Shown: positions 47,266 through 56,011 of the stretch, one piece after another | Position numbering within the stretch: position 1 is the first letter of the stretch | How the letters are laid out: each line of letters starts with the position of its first letter | From: Panacibacter microcysteis | GTDB lineage: Bacteria > Bacteroidota > Bacteroidia > Chitinophagales > Chitinophagaceae | Direction of reading: 5' to 3' | Assembly: GCF_015831355.1 (NCBI RefSeq) | Contig: NZ_JADWYR010000002.1 | Span: 868,001-932,000 of the forward strand | Length of the DNA stretch: 64,000 bases | Translations under genes and position numbers: made by a program | The notes under the pieces: generated by a model | What the model saw: only the letters and a program-made list of their open reading frames with translations | What the model was told of the DNA's origin: nothing | Databases searched by the model: none

Positions 47266-48009
47266 CTAACTGTGCAGGTACCTGTTGGGAACGTTAGCAG
47301 GAGAATAATCAATTCCATACCTGGCTATTAATAACAGCGACACAATTTCATAGATCTGTTTCTCCGTTCGCTGAAACTGCCGCAGCAAACCCATCATCGC
47401 ATAGCTCAGTGGGTTTACACCGGGAATAAAAGTTTCCCAGTCGTAGCCTTTACCCCAGGTAAGACCTTTTACTTCTACAGAAAGGTCTGCATTCAGTGCC
47501 AGCAGCCACTTCAGCATATCTATACTTTTGTTCGCATCCTGGTTTACGGTGTGGAAAACAGGTGTTTGCCCGCCAAAACCATGTTCATCTAACCCGGCTT
47601 TCTCATTGATGTCTGCGCCGTGCCGCAACAATACATTGGCGCATGCCAGGTGGTTGTATTCTGCACAAATGTGTAACAGTGATACTTCATATAGCGGCGT
47701 AAAAACGCAGTCGAAAGAATATCTTTTTGTAAGTGCCCGTTTATCCGCTGTTAAAAGAGTGTCCAGCAGGTCAGCATTATCAGACAATACAGCCAGTAAA
47801 ACCTTGTCTTCTACCTGCACATCAAAGTCAATAAAAACCTGTATACATCTTTTAAACAGTGGCCCGCGGCTGTACATATTGACCAGGCCATAGATCAGCG
47901 GTTTACCATTTACCACTGTATCCGGATCTACACCATTTTTGAAACATTCCCTGATGCCGTCGGCGGCATGCAGTTCAAAGTCTGTAAATATTTTTTGCAG
48001 GTAATCCAT
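47266..48009 (-). CDS. Ankyrin-repeat protein
   Basis: A 247-residue soluble protein. The clearest ankyrin unit is VSLLHICAEYNHLACANVLL then RHGADINEKAG; flanking units (KVLLAVLSDNADLLDTLLTA, GQTPVFHTVNQDANKSIDML then KWLLALNADL) are looser. No signal peptide or enzyme domain. Ankyrin proteins bind other proteins; a stand-alone one next to an orphan-gene block could be an immunity or effector protein, but nothing in the sequence shows this. Confidence 0.8.
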   Translation of the reverse strand: MDYLQKIFTDFELHAADGIRECFKNGVDPDTVVNGKPLIYGLVNMYSRGPLFKRCIQVFIDFDVQVEDKVLLAVLSDNADLLDTLLTADKRALTKRYSFDCVFTPLYEVSLLHICAEYNHLACANVLLRHGADINEKAGLDEHGFGGQTPVFHTVNQDANKSIDMLKWLLALNADLSVEVKGLTWGKGYDWETFIPGVNPLSYAMMGLLRQFQRTEKQIYEIVSLLLIARYGIDYSPANVPNRYLHS

Positions 48010-48147
48010 CAGGTAAGGTAGTTAGCATGTGCAGCGAAAAGGATGCTGATTAAATATAGCCAAATATTTCATGGTTTCAATGCTTTGTATGCATACCCGC
48101 CGAATGCAAAATCAATTATTATGAACCAGGCTGCAGTAAAAGCATAA

Positions 48148-48174
48148 GGCTCCTGTTGCGTCGCACACTTGTAC
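48148..48174 (+). repeat. REP-like half-element, forward
   Basis: GGCTCCTGTTGCGTCGCACA followed by CTTGTAC, preceded by TATGAACCAGGCTGCAGTAA, the same outer flank as the copy at 30795. Confidence 0.72.
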
Positions 48175-48233
48175 GGCAGCAACAATATTCAGCAGGTGCG
48201 AAGTTGCAGGCATTTTTTTTCACCTTTATTCAG

Positions 48234-48300
48234 CTACGGTTTTATACGGTTTAAATCCATGATCTGGTTGACTTTTAGTTTGCCTGGTTCAGGATGAGAC
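48234..48300 (-). other. Possible C-terminal gene remnant
   Basis: The last codons before a TAG at 48234 read SHPEPGKLKVNQIMDLNRIK, a protein-like stretch that continues without a break into the core site at 48301. No start codon of its own fits. It may be the tail of a lost cassette gene. I do not recognise it. Confidence 0.3.
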
Positions 48301-48357
48301 ACATAACTGCCCGTACTTATTCTGTCTGCCAAACTTTTGGTAATGCCAATGTTATGT
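48301..48357 (-). repeat. Short attC-like site (57 bp)
   Basis: On the minus strand this begins ACATAAC, continues ATTGGC, and ends GTTATGT: perfect 7-bp inverted ends 57 bp apart, directly after the TGA of the broken DUF4291 gene. Length and AAC...GTT ends are those of a small integron attC site. The outer ten bases at its start (plus strand 48351-48360, GTTATGTTCA) match 8 of 10 with the motif expected from the 5' flank of this unit (49029-49038). Confidence 0.45.
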
Positions 48358-48973
48358 TCAGTTTTGCTCGTCGATGTCGATTGCAGAATAAAGTGTTTTA
48401 TCGTTTGGATTGTAAACCTTCTCAAAGGGAACCAAAAGATTATCCAGTTGATTCGTACTAATATTACTTCTTTGGTCTACCACAAATTCAGTAATGTCTT
48501 CAATTTGTTGAATGGAACCTTTTCCGAAGATTTCCAAGTCTTTCCCTTTAATCCTAGTTGAATGGCTCTCCTGGCAAGCTTTTCTCCGTAAGGATTGTGA
48601 TCTGGATCCCATTGTAGTCTAACCTCTTTGGAATCTAATTCATTTCGCCAAGTTTGAAAACTCGCATATTTCCCTTCTTGATAAGACGAAAAAACTGCTT
48701 GTGATAATATCGCTTCAAAATCTGCTTTTTTCAGCCAAAGGGCAAGGACTCTTTCCTGGTTTTCTTTTGATGCCCAGCCGCAGCGAAACATCATCCATAA
48801 AAAATTGGGTTTTATCCAAGACATTCGACTATAACTAAAATGAGCTCGTCCGAAATATTGATTTTCTACAGCAAAATCCGCTATTTGATTATTATACGTT
48901 GATACACTACAATTGATTCCTCAGCTTGATAAGCTAAAATATGCTGACCATTTTTAGGAAGTTCATTTTCAAG
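48358..48973 (-). pseudogene. DUF4291 protein gene with two frameshifts
   Basis: Joined across frames the product reads LPKNGQHILAYQAEESIVVY, NNQIADFAVENQYFGRAHFS, MSWIKPNFLWMMFRCGWASK, QERVLALWLKKADFEAILSQ, VRLQWDPDHNPYGEKLARRA, then KDLEIFGKGSIQQIEDITEF to IDIDEQN, a full DUF4291 protein (~200 residues). One base is missing near 48897 (CG where an Ala codon is expected) and another near 48545 in an AAAGGGAAAG run; no start codon is in frame at the 5' end. The central part (48477-48824) is still open. It is the second unit of the smaller orphan-gene block. Confidence 0.8.
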
Positions 48974-49028
48974 AGTGTGGTATTAGCCTGTTTCTATTTT
49001 CATTTGAAAGTTAGAGTACGTTTAAAAT

Positions 49029-49351
49029 TGCCCATAACGGAAAAGTGTTGGCGATGTGGCGGTATTCAGTTTTCCGTCTGCCAAGTGCCGCTGCTGATTA
49101 AAGGTACAAAAGCTCATTGTTTCTTGTGTTGCTAAATGGTGGTGAATATAACAGCTTACGTTGAAGCATTTGTGAAGGCATGGCAATAGCGTTTGGTCAG
49201 CCGGTACAAATGCTTAATTTAAAAACTGGTGTTGAAGATAATTACAAATGTTTAATAGTGGAATGTCGGCGTGAACAAAAGATGATAAGAATTACTGCTG
49301 GACAAGTTTGCTGGTCAAGCCATGCTTTTACAAATGCATTTGTTGTAAGCC
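49029..49351 (-). repeat. attC-like spacer repeat, degenerate copy (block A)
   Basis: On the minus strand it starts GGCTTACAAC (49351-49342) and ends GTTATGGGCA (49038-49029). The stretch 49046-49135 is an eroded copy of the central part of the repeats at 57362, 58372 and 59883 (GTTGGCGATGTGGCGGTATT, GTGCCGCTGCTGATTAAAG). At 323 bp it is longer than its relatives and may be two fused sites, since ACGTTGAAGCATTTG near 49163 looks like another end. Confidence 0.55.
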
Positions 49352-49990
49352 GTTTTTTGTCGCAAGTACACGGTCAAAATCTTCTTTACCAAACCAGTTT
49401 TCAATTCCTTCTTCAAGATTTGAAAGTCCCCAGCTAGCAAACTGTTTGGCTTTATAAAGATTTTTGATTTCAAAAATTATTGTCATAGCCCACGCAAATC
49501 TCATACCTGTTGTTGCAATAGTAACACCAGTTCTTTTTGTCCAGTTTTTATGAAAGTTTTCCATTTCGCTTACGTCAAATTCGTCAAGGATATTTGGCTT
49601 CTGCTTAAACAAGTCTATCACTGGAAATGCTTTTTCTTTTATTGACGTTATGATTTTAGTTAGTGTTTCCAAATTTGCGCTTTCTTCATCGGCATAGTCC
49701 CACCATTCACCTCTTGCATAATCTGTCAAGCCCATTTTAAATTCATATTGATAAACTTTCAGTTTAGAGAGATCTCGTTTACCGTCATAATCTTTGTCAA
49801 TTTGTTTTGGATGTATAGCAAAGCCTGCTGAACAACTGCCACCCCATCTACTTGGGTCAATTGTAACTGCAATTAAATAATCTTCTGTTTCTTGAAAATA
49901 TTCAAAACCTGTCCCTTTAAAATTGTAACGCCGCATTTCGTGTCCAAAAGGTTTTGCTATTTGTTTTTTAAAGTTGGCTGTAGTTATCAT
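49328..49990 (-). CDS. DUF4304-like orphan protein, first unit of block A
   Basis: A 220-residue soluble protein (MITTANFKKQIAKPFGHEMR, GTGFEYFQETEDYLIAVTID, WGGSCSAGFAIHPKQID). It looks like the DUF4304 group, whose members are often immunity-like neighbours of toxins; I hold this loosely. The ATG is only 18 bp from the core site GTTGTAAGCC (minus strand, 50017-50008). Its last codons overlap the matching inverse site GGCTTACAAC (49351-49342), so the reading frame fills the unit exactly from end to end. AT content is higher than in the metabolic genes. Confidence 0.75.
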   Translation of the reverse strand: MITTANFKKQIAKPFGHEMRRYNFKGTGFEYFQETEDYLIAVTIDPSRWGGSCSAGFAIHPKQIDKDYDGKRDLSKLKVYQYEFKMGLTDYARGEWWDYADEESANLETLTKIITSIKEKAFPVIDLFKQKPNILDEFDVSEMENFHKNWTKRTGVTIATTGMRFAWAMTIIFEIKNLYKAKQFASWGLSNLEEGIENWFGKEDFDRVLATKNGLQQMHL

Positions 49991-50007
49991 GAAGTGTCAA
50001 ATAAAAT

Positions 50008-50262
50008 GGCTTACAACACAAATATAAAAGTAATACTGCAACATTTTAAAAAATCATATATCATTGAATTTCATCACTGTTGATCCGCCGTTTTGATATT
50101 ATAGTGTTACTATAATCCACTGTTTATTTTTTTCTCTTCATTATTAAACAAGTACCGATAAATGGTAATACCAACTGATGCGCCGGGAGGCCGGATAAAG
50201 CACATCGCTACAGTCGCCATAAGAACGGAACGCACAAGTGAGTGACACAACAGGCGATGCCA
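50008..50262 (-). promoter_or_regulatory. Leader of block A: attI-like core, promoter box and REP copy
   Basis: A ~250-bp segment duplicated at 60757-61010. From right to left it has a REP reverse half (50232-50261), the conserved stretch CACTGTTGATCCGCCGTTTT near 50085, a minus-strand box TATATTTG at 50026-50019 matching the Bacteroidota -7 consensus TAnnTTTG, and the core GTTGTAAGCC at 50017-50008. Transcription from the box would enter the first orphan gene. This is the layout expected of an attI site with a cassette promoter. Confidence 0.55.
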
Positions 50263-50370
50263 CAACGTTCTGCTGCCGGTACACATACATCTGCTCTCCT
50301 ATTCATTAAACCGTATGCATATTATTTGTTGTATAAGCAATAGATTTGACGCCAATAAATACAGACGGGA

Positions 50371-52041
50371 ATGATACGTACAATGCTTACACTGGTCTTT
50401 GCCTGCTTATTGCTGATTGCCGCACAGGCACAGCAAACCCTTATAATACCTGGCTTTACGGGCTATGCCACACCGGCTGAAAACGATGAGGCCACAGCAA
50501 TGTTCGTTGCGCCAAAAGGACTGGTGAACTGGACAAATACCCGCCAGCACATCAGTTACATGGGCATCATGCAGCAAGCGGGTGAGGCAGCACTGTGGCT
50601 GCACGTACAGAGCGATAGTGGCGCCGAACTAATCATTACTGCAGCGGGCAAAAAATTTTTGCTTACCGTACCTGCCGGTAAACTGTACAAACGCCTGTAC
50701 ATTGGCAGTATTACAACCGCTGATAGCGGCGCACTTGCTGTAGAGCTTACCTGCAACCGAAAAACGGGTAAAACGATCGCTGCCATACAATCGCTTGAAA
50801 TGAAAACGGCGCATAGCAACCAGGTTTTTTTCAACATAAAAGAAAGGCGCAACGCGGCATCTGTACACCTGCTATATCCGCTGGCAGACACTGTAAAAGC
50901 CACGGCTTTTTACAACGAGCTGCGTGTACCTAAAGGCGCAGACGTTATACACAGCTATTACATGGCCTGTGGTTTTGCCAGGGGCTATTTTGGTATACAG
51001 GTAAACGCAGCCAAAGAGCGGCGCGTAATATTTTCTGTCTGGGATGCCGGTGACGAAGCGGCTGACCGCAACAAAGTGGCAGACAGTAACCGCGTACAAC
51101 TCATTGCCAAAGGCAGCGGTGTTATTACCAACGATTTTGGTAATGAAGGCACCGGCGGCCACAGCCACTGGGTATACAACTGGCATGCAGACAGCACCTA
51201 TAAATTTCTTGTAACAGCAGTGCCGGACAGTGCCACCAACACTACCACCTATGCGGCTTATTTTTATGCGGCTGACAGCGCAGCATGGAAGTTTATTGCT
51301 GCATTTCGTGCGCCAAAAGATGCGCAATATTTACGACACCTGTATTCTTTTACCGAAAATTTCAGTGGTGTGAATGGCCAGTTATACCGCCGCGCTTATT
51401 TTGGTAACCAGTGGATACAGGATGAAGCAAGCGGCAACTGGCAGGAACTGACAAAAGCGACTTTCTCCTGCGATGTTACAGGCCGTGCAAAAGACCGGGC
51501 AGATTTTGGCGGCGGCGCTGCAGGCAACCAGTTTTATTTGTGGAATGGCGGTTTTAAAAACCCTGATGTAGAATATGGCGACACATTGCTGCGCACGGCC
51601 AACGGTGTGCGCACACCTGCAAATGTGTATCATCACCTGGACAGTGTAGCGCAGGCGGCAACAGATCAGCGGTTAATACTCCATGCCATTAAAGCCGGAA
51701 AGATAGATACCACAGGCGCTGTACATGGTGTTTATTATACCATACTACAGGAAGGCAACGGCAGACAGGTAGCGCTTTCCGATACTGTGAAAGTATTTTA
51801 CAAAGGTAGCCTGCTAAGCACCGGCGAGGTGTTTGATTCCACCAAAGAAACACCCGTTGAATTTCCGCTAAACAGGCTCATCAAAGGCTGGCAATATGCT
51901 TTGCCAAAATGTAAAGTGGGTGGCAGCATACGGCTTGTCATTCCATCAGGTCTTGCATATAGCGTGCGAAATGTTGCTGCAAATATTCCGCCCAACAGTA
52001 TCATGGTATTTGATATTGAAGTAGTGGATGCGCGACAGTAA
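50371..52041 (+). CDS. DUF3472 protein fused to an FKBP-type prolyl isomerase
   Basis: A 556-residue exported protein (signal MIRTMLTLVFACLLLIAAQA). Residues ~170-400 hold the DUF3472 core: YYMACGFARGYFGIQVNAAK, FSVWDAGDEAADRNKV, GGHSHWVYNWHADSTYKFLV, FSGVNGQLYRRAYFGNQW, FYLWNGGF. Residues ~450-556 are an FKBP domain: GVYYTILQEGNGRQV, VKVFYKGSLLSTGEVFDSTK, PLNRLIKGWQYALPKCKVGG, NSIMVFDIEVVD. FKBP domains catalyse proline isomerisation and assist folding. The fusion is unusual; DUF3472 usually occurs alone or with DUF5077. Periplasmic or outer-surface location likely. Confidence 0.85.
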   Translation: MIRTMLTLVFACLLLIAAQAQQTLIIPGFTGYATPAENDEATAMFVAPKGLVNWTNTRQHISYMGIMQQAGEAALWLHVQSDSGAELIITAAGKKFLLTVPAGKLYKRLYIGSITTADSGALAVELTCNRKTGKTIAAIQSLEMKTAHSNQVFFNIKERRNAASVHLLYPLADTVKATAFYNELRVPKGADVIHSYYMACGFARGYFGIQVNAAKERRVIFSVWDAGDEAADRNKVADSNRVQLIAKGSGVITNDFGNEGTGGHSHWVYNWHADSTYKFLVTAVPDSATNTTTYAAYFYAADSAAWKFIAAFRAPKDAQYLRHLYSFTENFSGVNGQLYRRAYFGNQWIQDEASGNWQELTKATFSCDVTGRAKDRADFGGGAAGNQFYLWNGGFKNPDVEYGDTLLRTANGVRTPANVYHHLDSVAQAATDQRLILHAIKAGKIDTTGAVHGVYYTILQEGNGRQVALSDTVKVFYKGSLLSTGEVFDSTKETPVEFPLNRLIKGWQYALPKCKVGGSIRLVIPSGLAYSVRNVAANIPPNSIMVFDIEVVDARQ

Positions 52042-52044
52042 GCC

Positions 52045-53202
52045 TTATTTTACGCGGTTGTATTTCTTCAGTAATTCTATTACCAGGTTGTGCGGTAAGG
52101 CGTAAGCTTTATTGCCGTTGATACCTTCCATTGTTTCCGCCGCAACCATTGCATTAATGATGGCTTCTTCCACTGCCTGTACGGTAGCATCAAAAAGCGG
52201 GTTGATCTGGTCGTTGGGTAATTGCTCTACCGCTGTAAATTGCTCCCGGTTAAAAGCTGTTGGGTTGGCCGTGGAAAAAGCGATAAATATATCACCGGAA
52301 CCATTCTCACCTCTCCCGCCAACAATACCTACACCAAGCGGCACCCTTGCAGCTATTCGCTTTAACTGGTGTGGCAATAGCGGCGCATCCGTAGCCACTA
52401 CCACTATAATAGAACCATCACCTTCCTGCCGGTAAGATGGAGCTGCTTTAAATTCATAGTTGAGTGTGTCCTTTAATTCTTTACCTGCAGGCACACCCGC
52501 AATGGTTAAATTCTTTTTACTGCCAAAGTTGGATTGTACCAAAACACCTATGGTGTATGTTGAGTCCTGTATTTTCACCACCCTTGAAGCCGTTCCTGTA
52601 CCGCCTTTAAAACCAAGACACATCATCCCTGTACCGCCACCAACATTTCCTTCTTCTAAGTAACCGCTCTTAGCACTGTCCAGCGCTTCATATGCGTTGC
52701 TTTCTTTTACGTGAAAACCATAAATGTCATTCAGAAATCCATCATAAGTTTCAGCCACAACGGGGTAAGTGTACCAAAAGTCTTCTTTGTACCAGCCTGT
52801 TCTTACAAACCATTTTAGTACTGCATCTCTTACTACGCCAACACTGTTGGTATTGGTGATCATGATTGGCGTTTCCAGAAAACCGGATTCTGTTATCCAG
52901 GTGGTACCGGTCATTTCTCCATTGCCATTCAATGAATACCAGTTTGCATAAACAGGATTATTATTGCGGCCACGTGGCAAGATTGCCGTAACGCCTGTTC
53001 TTACAGGCCCCTGCTCTCTTACATTTTTACCGGAGCCGCGGATGATGGTGCTGTAGCCAACTTCCACACCTTTTACATCTGTTATGGCATTGTATTTACC
53101 GGGAGTTCCATTGAATGGTATGCCGATATCTCTTGCTCTTGGTTTTTGTGCCTGTACCTGGCAAAACAACAACAGTAGAATATTTACTAACAAGTATTTC
53201 AT
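52045..53202 (-). CDS. P1-family peptidase (DmpA/BapA type)
   Basis: A 385-residue exported enzyme (signal MKYLLVNILLLLFCQVQAQ). Family N-terminus KPRARDIGIPFNGTPGKYNA and ITDVKGVEVGYSTI, oxyanion region GGGTGMMCLGFKGGTGTASR, and the self-cleavage/nucleophile site GENGSGDIFIAFSTAN, where the Gly-Ser bond is cut to free the catalytic serine. Such enzymes release N-terminal D- or L-residues or beta-peptides. It converges on the DUF3472-FKBP gene with only 3 bp between stops. Confidence 0.9.
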   Translation of the reverse strand: MKYLLVNILLLLFCQVQAQKPRARDIGIPFNGTPGKYNAITDVKGVEVGYSTIIRGSGKNVREQGPVRTGVTAILPRGRNNNPVYANWYSLNGNGEMTGTTWITESGFLETPIMITNTNSVGVVRDAVLKWFVRTGWYKEDFWYTYPVVAETYDGFLNDIYGFHVKESNAYEALDSAKSGYLEEGNVGGGTGMMCLGFKGGTGTASRVVKIQDSTYTIGVLVQSNFGSKKNLTIAGVPAGKELKDTLNYEFKAAPSYRQEGDGSIIVVVATDAPLLPHQLKRIAARVPLGVGIVGGRGENGSGDIFIAFSTANPTAFNREQFTAVEQLPNDQINPLFDATVQAVEEAIINAMVAAETMEGINGNKAYALPHNLVIELLKKYNRVK

Positions 53203-53320
53203 TTTATTATACGCTTTAGAATGTTGAGAAAGATGCTCCGAAGGTGCGTAAAAATTGGTAGTGTATGTATTAATAGCAATTTTTCATGAATAGAATACTT
53301 AAGTCGGGTGAAGTGGAAAC

Positions 53321-53346
53321 AAAAAAATACCGCCTTTCGGCGGTAT
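53321..53346 (-). terminator. Terminator of the T9SS repeat-protein gene
   Basis: Stem ATACCGCC / GGCGGTAT with a TTTC loop; on the minus strand it ends in a run of seven T, 23 bp after the stop at 53369. Confidence 0.85.
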
Positions 53347-53368
53347 GCTGTAGTCTTTCTTAAATGAT

Positions 53369-55003
53369 TTAAAGTTTTATAAATTTTTTGGTATACTGCT
53401 CTTTGCCGGCCGTTACCTGGATAAAATAAGTACCTGCTTTCAAATGATTGACCGGTAAGTTAATAACCGGTTTTGCTGCTGTTGTTTGTTGTTGCAACAC
53501 TTTACCAGTGTTGTCCAGCAAACGCCAGATAATATTACCTGTACCAAAACCATGATCAATATTTACTACATCTTTTGCAGGGTTAGGATAAATTCTTACC
53601 GGCTTACCTATAGGAGTATTCAACAGATCAGTATTTACCTGCTGCGCAGCAATACTTTGAACAGGCTTATACTTAACGGTACAATTACCTATTACATAAA
53701 CGTTGCCCTTGCTGTCCAAACCTAAACCTGCGGGTATAATAATTCTGTTTCCATTTTGATAGAGATTCTGATACGTTAAAGCACCCTTTGCGTTGTACAC
53801 ATTCAAGGTATAGGAATAGCGATTATTAACCGGGCCATAAGTGTTACCGGCAACATACACGTTACCGCTTGCATCTGTCTGAATGTCAACGGGAGCATCA
53901 CTTCCTCCAAGTGCACCTGCGTAATAATTCGTCCAAATGCTTTCTCCGTTAGTGTTGTAACCGGTCAGTACCCAATCAGTAAAATAGCCACCAGGTGCTA
54001 CTGTGCCGGCAGTAAAACTGTTTCCTGCACTATCAACTGTATAGCTTCCCTGTGTATTAGATGTACTTGTTCCCATTTCTTTTTTGCTCCAGATATTGGT
54101 GCCTGAAACAGGATTTATTTTTGTGGTAAGCATAGCCGGCGCGTTTGCAAAAGCCACCGTATCAGTCTCTCCGTTTACATATACGTTTCCGGAAGCATCG
54201 GTTTTTACAAAAAAGTATTGACCACGTTTATTGGGTTCATCAAATGTATTTGTCCATTGAACAACGCCATTTTTTTTAAGCTTCAGAAGCAAAGGTTTAT
54301 AGGTCATAAAATAATGATATTGGTCGTTGGCCCCCGCCACATAAATATTTCCATCTCCAAAAACGGTTACACTATTTGCTACTGTTGATTCAACCTTGCG
54401 AACCCATGTGGTATTTCCTGCATTGGTAATTTGCATAATAACAGCACGTCTCTCCCAAACATATGTCTGCGTATTTAACACGTCTTCATTGCCGGCAACT
54501 ACACTTGTGCCGTTTGGCAATACATGAATAGCAGATGGGTAGCTGATGATATTTAAGCCGGGTTTGTACCTGTTTAGCCATAAACGTTGCCCCTGGGGGT
54601 TGTACTTCATGGTAATGATGTCACTTATCTTAGTATTGTAAGTACAGATGTTACAAAATGTGTCTTTACGTGTACCGGTCACATAAATATTGCCTGCATT
54701 ATCAAGTGCTACCGCTTTCGCATTGTCTATCGAATCCTGGGTGGCATTAAAATATTGGATCCATTCTTCCTGTCCTGTAGGTGTAACTTTTCTTACAAAC
54801 AGGTGGGTTTGGTAATACTCGTCTCCGTTGTATATCTTATAACCAACGCTGTATGTATTGCCGTTTTTGTCTGCGGTAACATCTGTTATGTAGGTAGTGG
54901 CAGTAGGGTCGCTATAACAATTGGCCCATCCACGTGTAAAACTTTGTGCGTTTAAGGAAAGAGTAAATAACAATGCTAAAATGTTAAGTACAAATGTTTT
55001 CAT
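53369..55003 (-). CDS. Secreted T9SS protein with SBBP-type beta-propeller repeats
   Basis: A 544-residue protein with a signal peptide (MKTFVLNILALLFTLSLNAQ). Six or more SBBP-like repeats centre on an Asp-x-x-Gly-Asn-x-Tyr-Val step: ALDNAGNIYVTGTRKD, KTDASGNVYVNGETD, QTDASGNVYVAGNTYG, GLDSKGNVYVIGN. The C-terminal ~80 residues (RIYPNPAKDVVNIDHGFG ... EQYTKKFIKL) are a type A sorting domain for T9SS. The propeller probably forms an extracellular binding or scaffold surface; the ligand is unknown. Confidence 0.87.
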   Translation of the reverse strand: MKTFVLNILALLFTLSLNAQSFTRGWANCYSDPTATTYITDVTADKNGNTYSVGYKIYNGDEYYQTHLFVRKVTPTGQEEWIQYFNATQDSIDNAKAVALDNAGNIYVTGTRKDTFCNICTYNTKISDIITMKYNPQGQRLWLNRYKPGLNIISYPSAIHVLPNGTSVVAGNEDVLNTQTYVWERRAVIMQITNAGNTTWVRKVESTVANSVTVFGDGNIYVAGANDQYHYFMTYKPLLLKLKKNGVVQWTNTFDEPNKRGQYFFVKTDASGNVYVNGETDTVAFANAPAMLTTKINPVSGTNIWSKKEMGTSTSNTQGSYTVDSAGNSFTAGTVAPGGYFTDWVLTGYNTNGESIWTNYYAGALGGSDAPVDIQTDASGNVYVAGNTYGPVNNRYSYTLNVYNAKGALTYQNLYQNGNRIIIPAGLGLDSKGNVYVIGNCTVKYKPVQSIAAQQVNTDLLNTPIGKPVRIYPNPAKDVVNIDHGFGTGNIIWRLLDNTGKVLQQQTTAAKPVINLPVNHLKAGTYFIQVTAGKEQYTKKFIKL

Positions 55004-55393
55004 ATATTATAAATATTAAGAATACGAATATATCATTGACTGCTTACAAATTTTAAAAAGTTTACTACATATTCATGTAGACGGTCTTTCAAAACCAAAA
55101 AAAGGTATGAGATAAAACTAATGCAATCAGTTATGCATCAAATGAGGAAAAAGTTTTCATTAAAGGCTTGCGTTTTAATATGGTTAACGATTACGGGGAC
55201 ACGCAACCTACGCTAAAGGGTTGCCGAAGATGTATTAAAAAGTAAAATGAAGGCTTTGAGCATCCCTTAAATCTAAACATTCTCCATCCACTTAACGAAT
55301 AATCACAGGCTGTCTCTTACTATTGAGGCAGCTGCTGTTTTTACTTATACCATAAAAGTTTATCGGTAAATAAAAGATCGATCATTTGTTTAG
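55004..55393. other. Intergenic region, 390 bp
   Basis: No gene, repeat-family copy or convincing hairpin seen. The right part presumably holds the promoter region of neither flanking gene, since both read leftward; the left ~80 bp is AT-rich and is the likely promoter of the T9SS gene. Confidence 0.5.
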
Positions 55394-55816
55394 CTATTGT
55401 GCTACAGGCTCACCGGCTGGAAACTTAGACATATCCATAAAAAATATCTCCCAGCTATGTCCGTCAAAATCTTCCAGTGTTCGTTGCTGCATAAAACCAT
55501 AATCTCTTAATGCATGTGGTTCTGTACCGCCGGCCTGCAGCCCTGCTTCTACAATCGTGTTCATCGCCTCCACGCTGTCTGTGGACAATGAATACAAAGC
55601 GGCAAGAGCAGCCTTTGTATCAGCAATGGGTTTGGTAGCAAAAGTGGCAAACTTTTCATGCGACAGGATCATCACAAAAATACTATCGCTCCACACCATG
55701 CATTTGCCGGATTCGTCTGAAAACTGCGGGTTATTGGTAAAGCCCATGGCAGTGTAAAAAGCCATTGACCGTTCTACATCTTTTACTGCAAGGTTGATGA
55801 AAATTTGTCTGCTCAT
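55394..55816 (-). CDS. VOC-superfamily protein (glyoxalase/dioxygenase fold)
   Basis: A 140-residue protein: QIFINLAVKDVERSMAFYTA at the N-terminus, MVWSDSIFVMILSHEKF in the middle and LRDYGFMQQRTLEDFDGHSW then EIFFMDMSKFP at the end, the paired beta-alpha-beta-beta-beta modules of the VOC fold. Similar proteins are often annotated as glyoxalase or lactoylglutathione-lyase relatives, but no specific reaction can be assigned. The metal positions are only partly conserved. Confidence 0.85.
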   Translation of the reverse strand: MSRQIFINLAVKDVERSMAFYTAMGFTNNPQFSDESGKCMVWSDSIFVMILSHEKFATFATKPIADTKAALAALYSLSTDSVEAMNTIVEAGLQAGGTEPHALRDYGFMQQRTLEDFDGHSWEIFFMDMSKFPAGEPVAQ

Positions 55817-56011
55817 TGAAGTTTATTTTATCATTTGTGCCAGCGTGGTTGCAGGCTTTGCTGCCCTGCTACCGCAGTTATGCACTGTTACGGTTTTACG
55901 CTTTAAAGTTAAAGCATACGTTTTGTACAATTAGAGAAACCCGAAAGAAAGAAATGCTGAGTCGACAATTGCCAGCCTGCCATTAGCCATGCAATGTTAT
56001 CGGTTTGTCGT

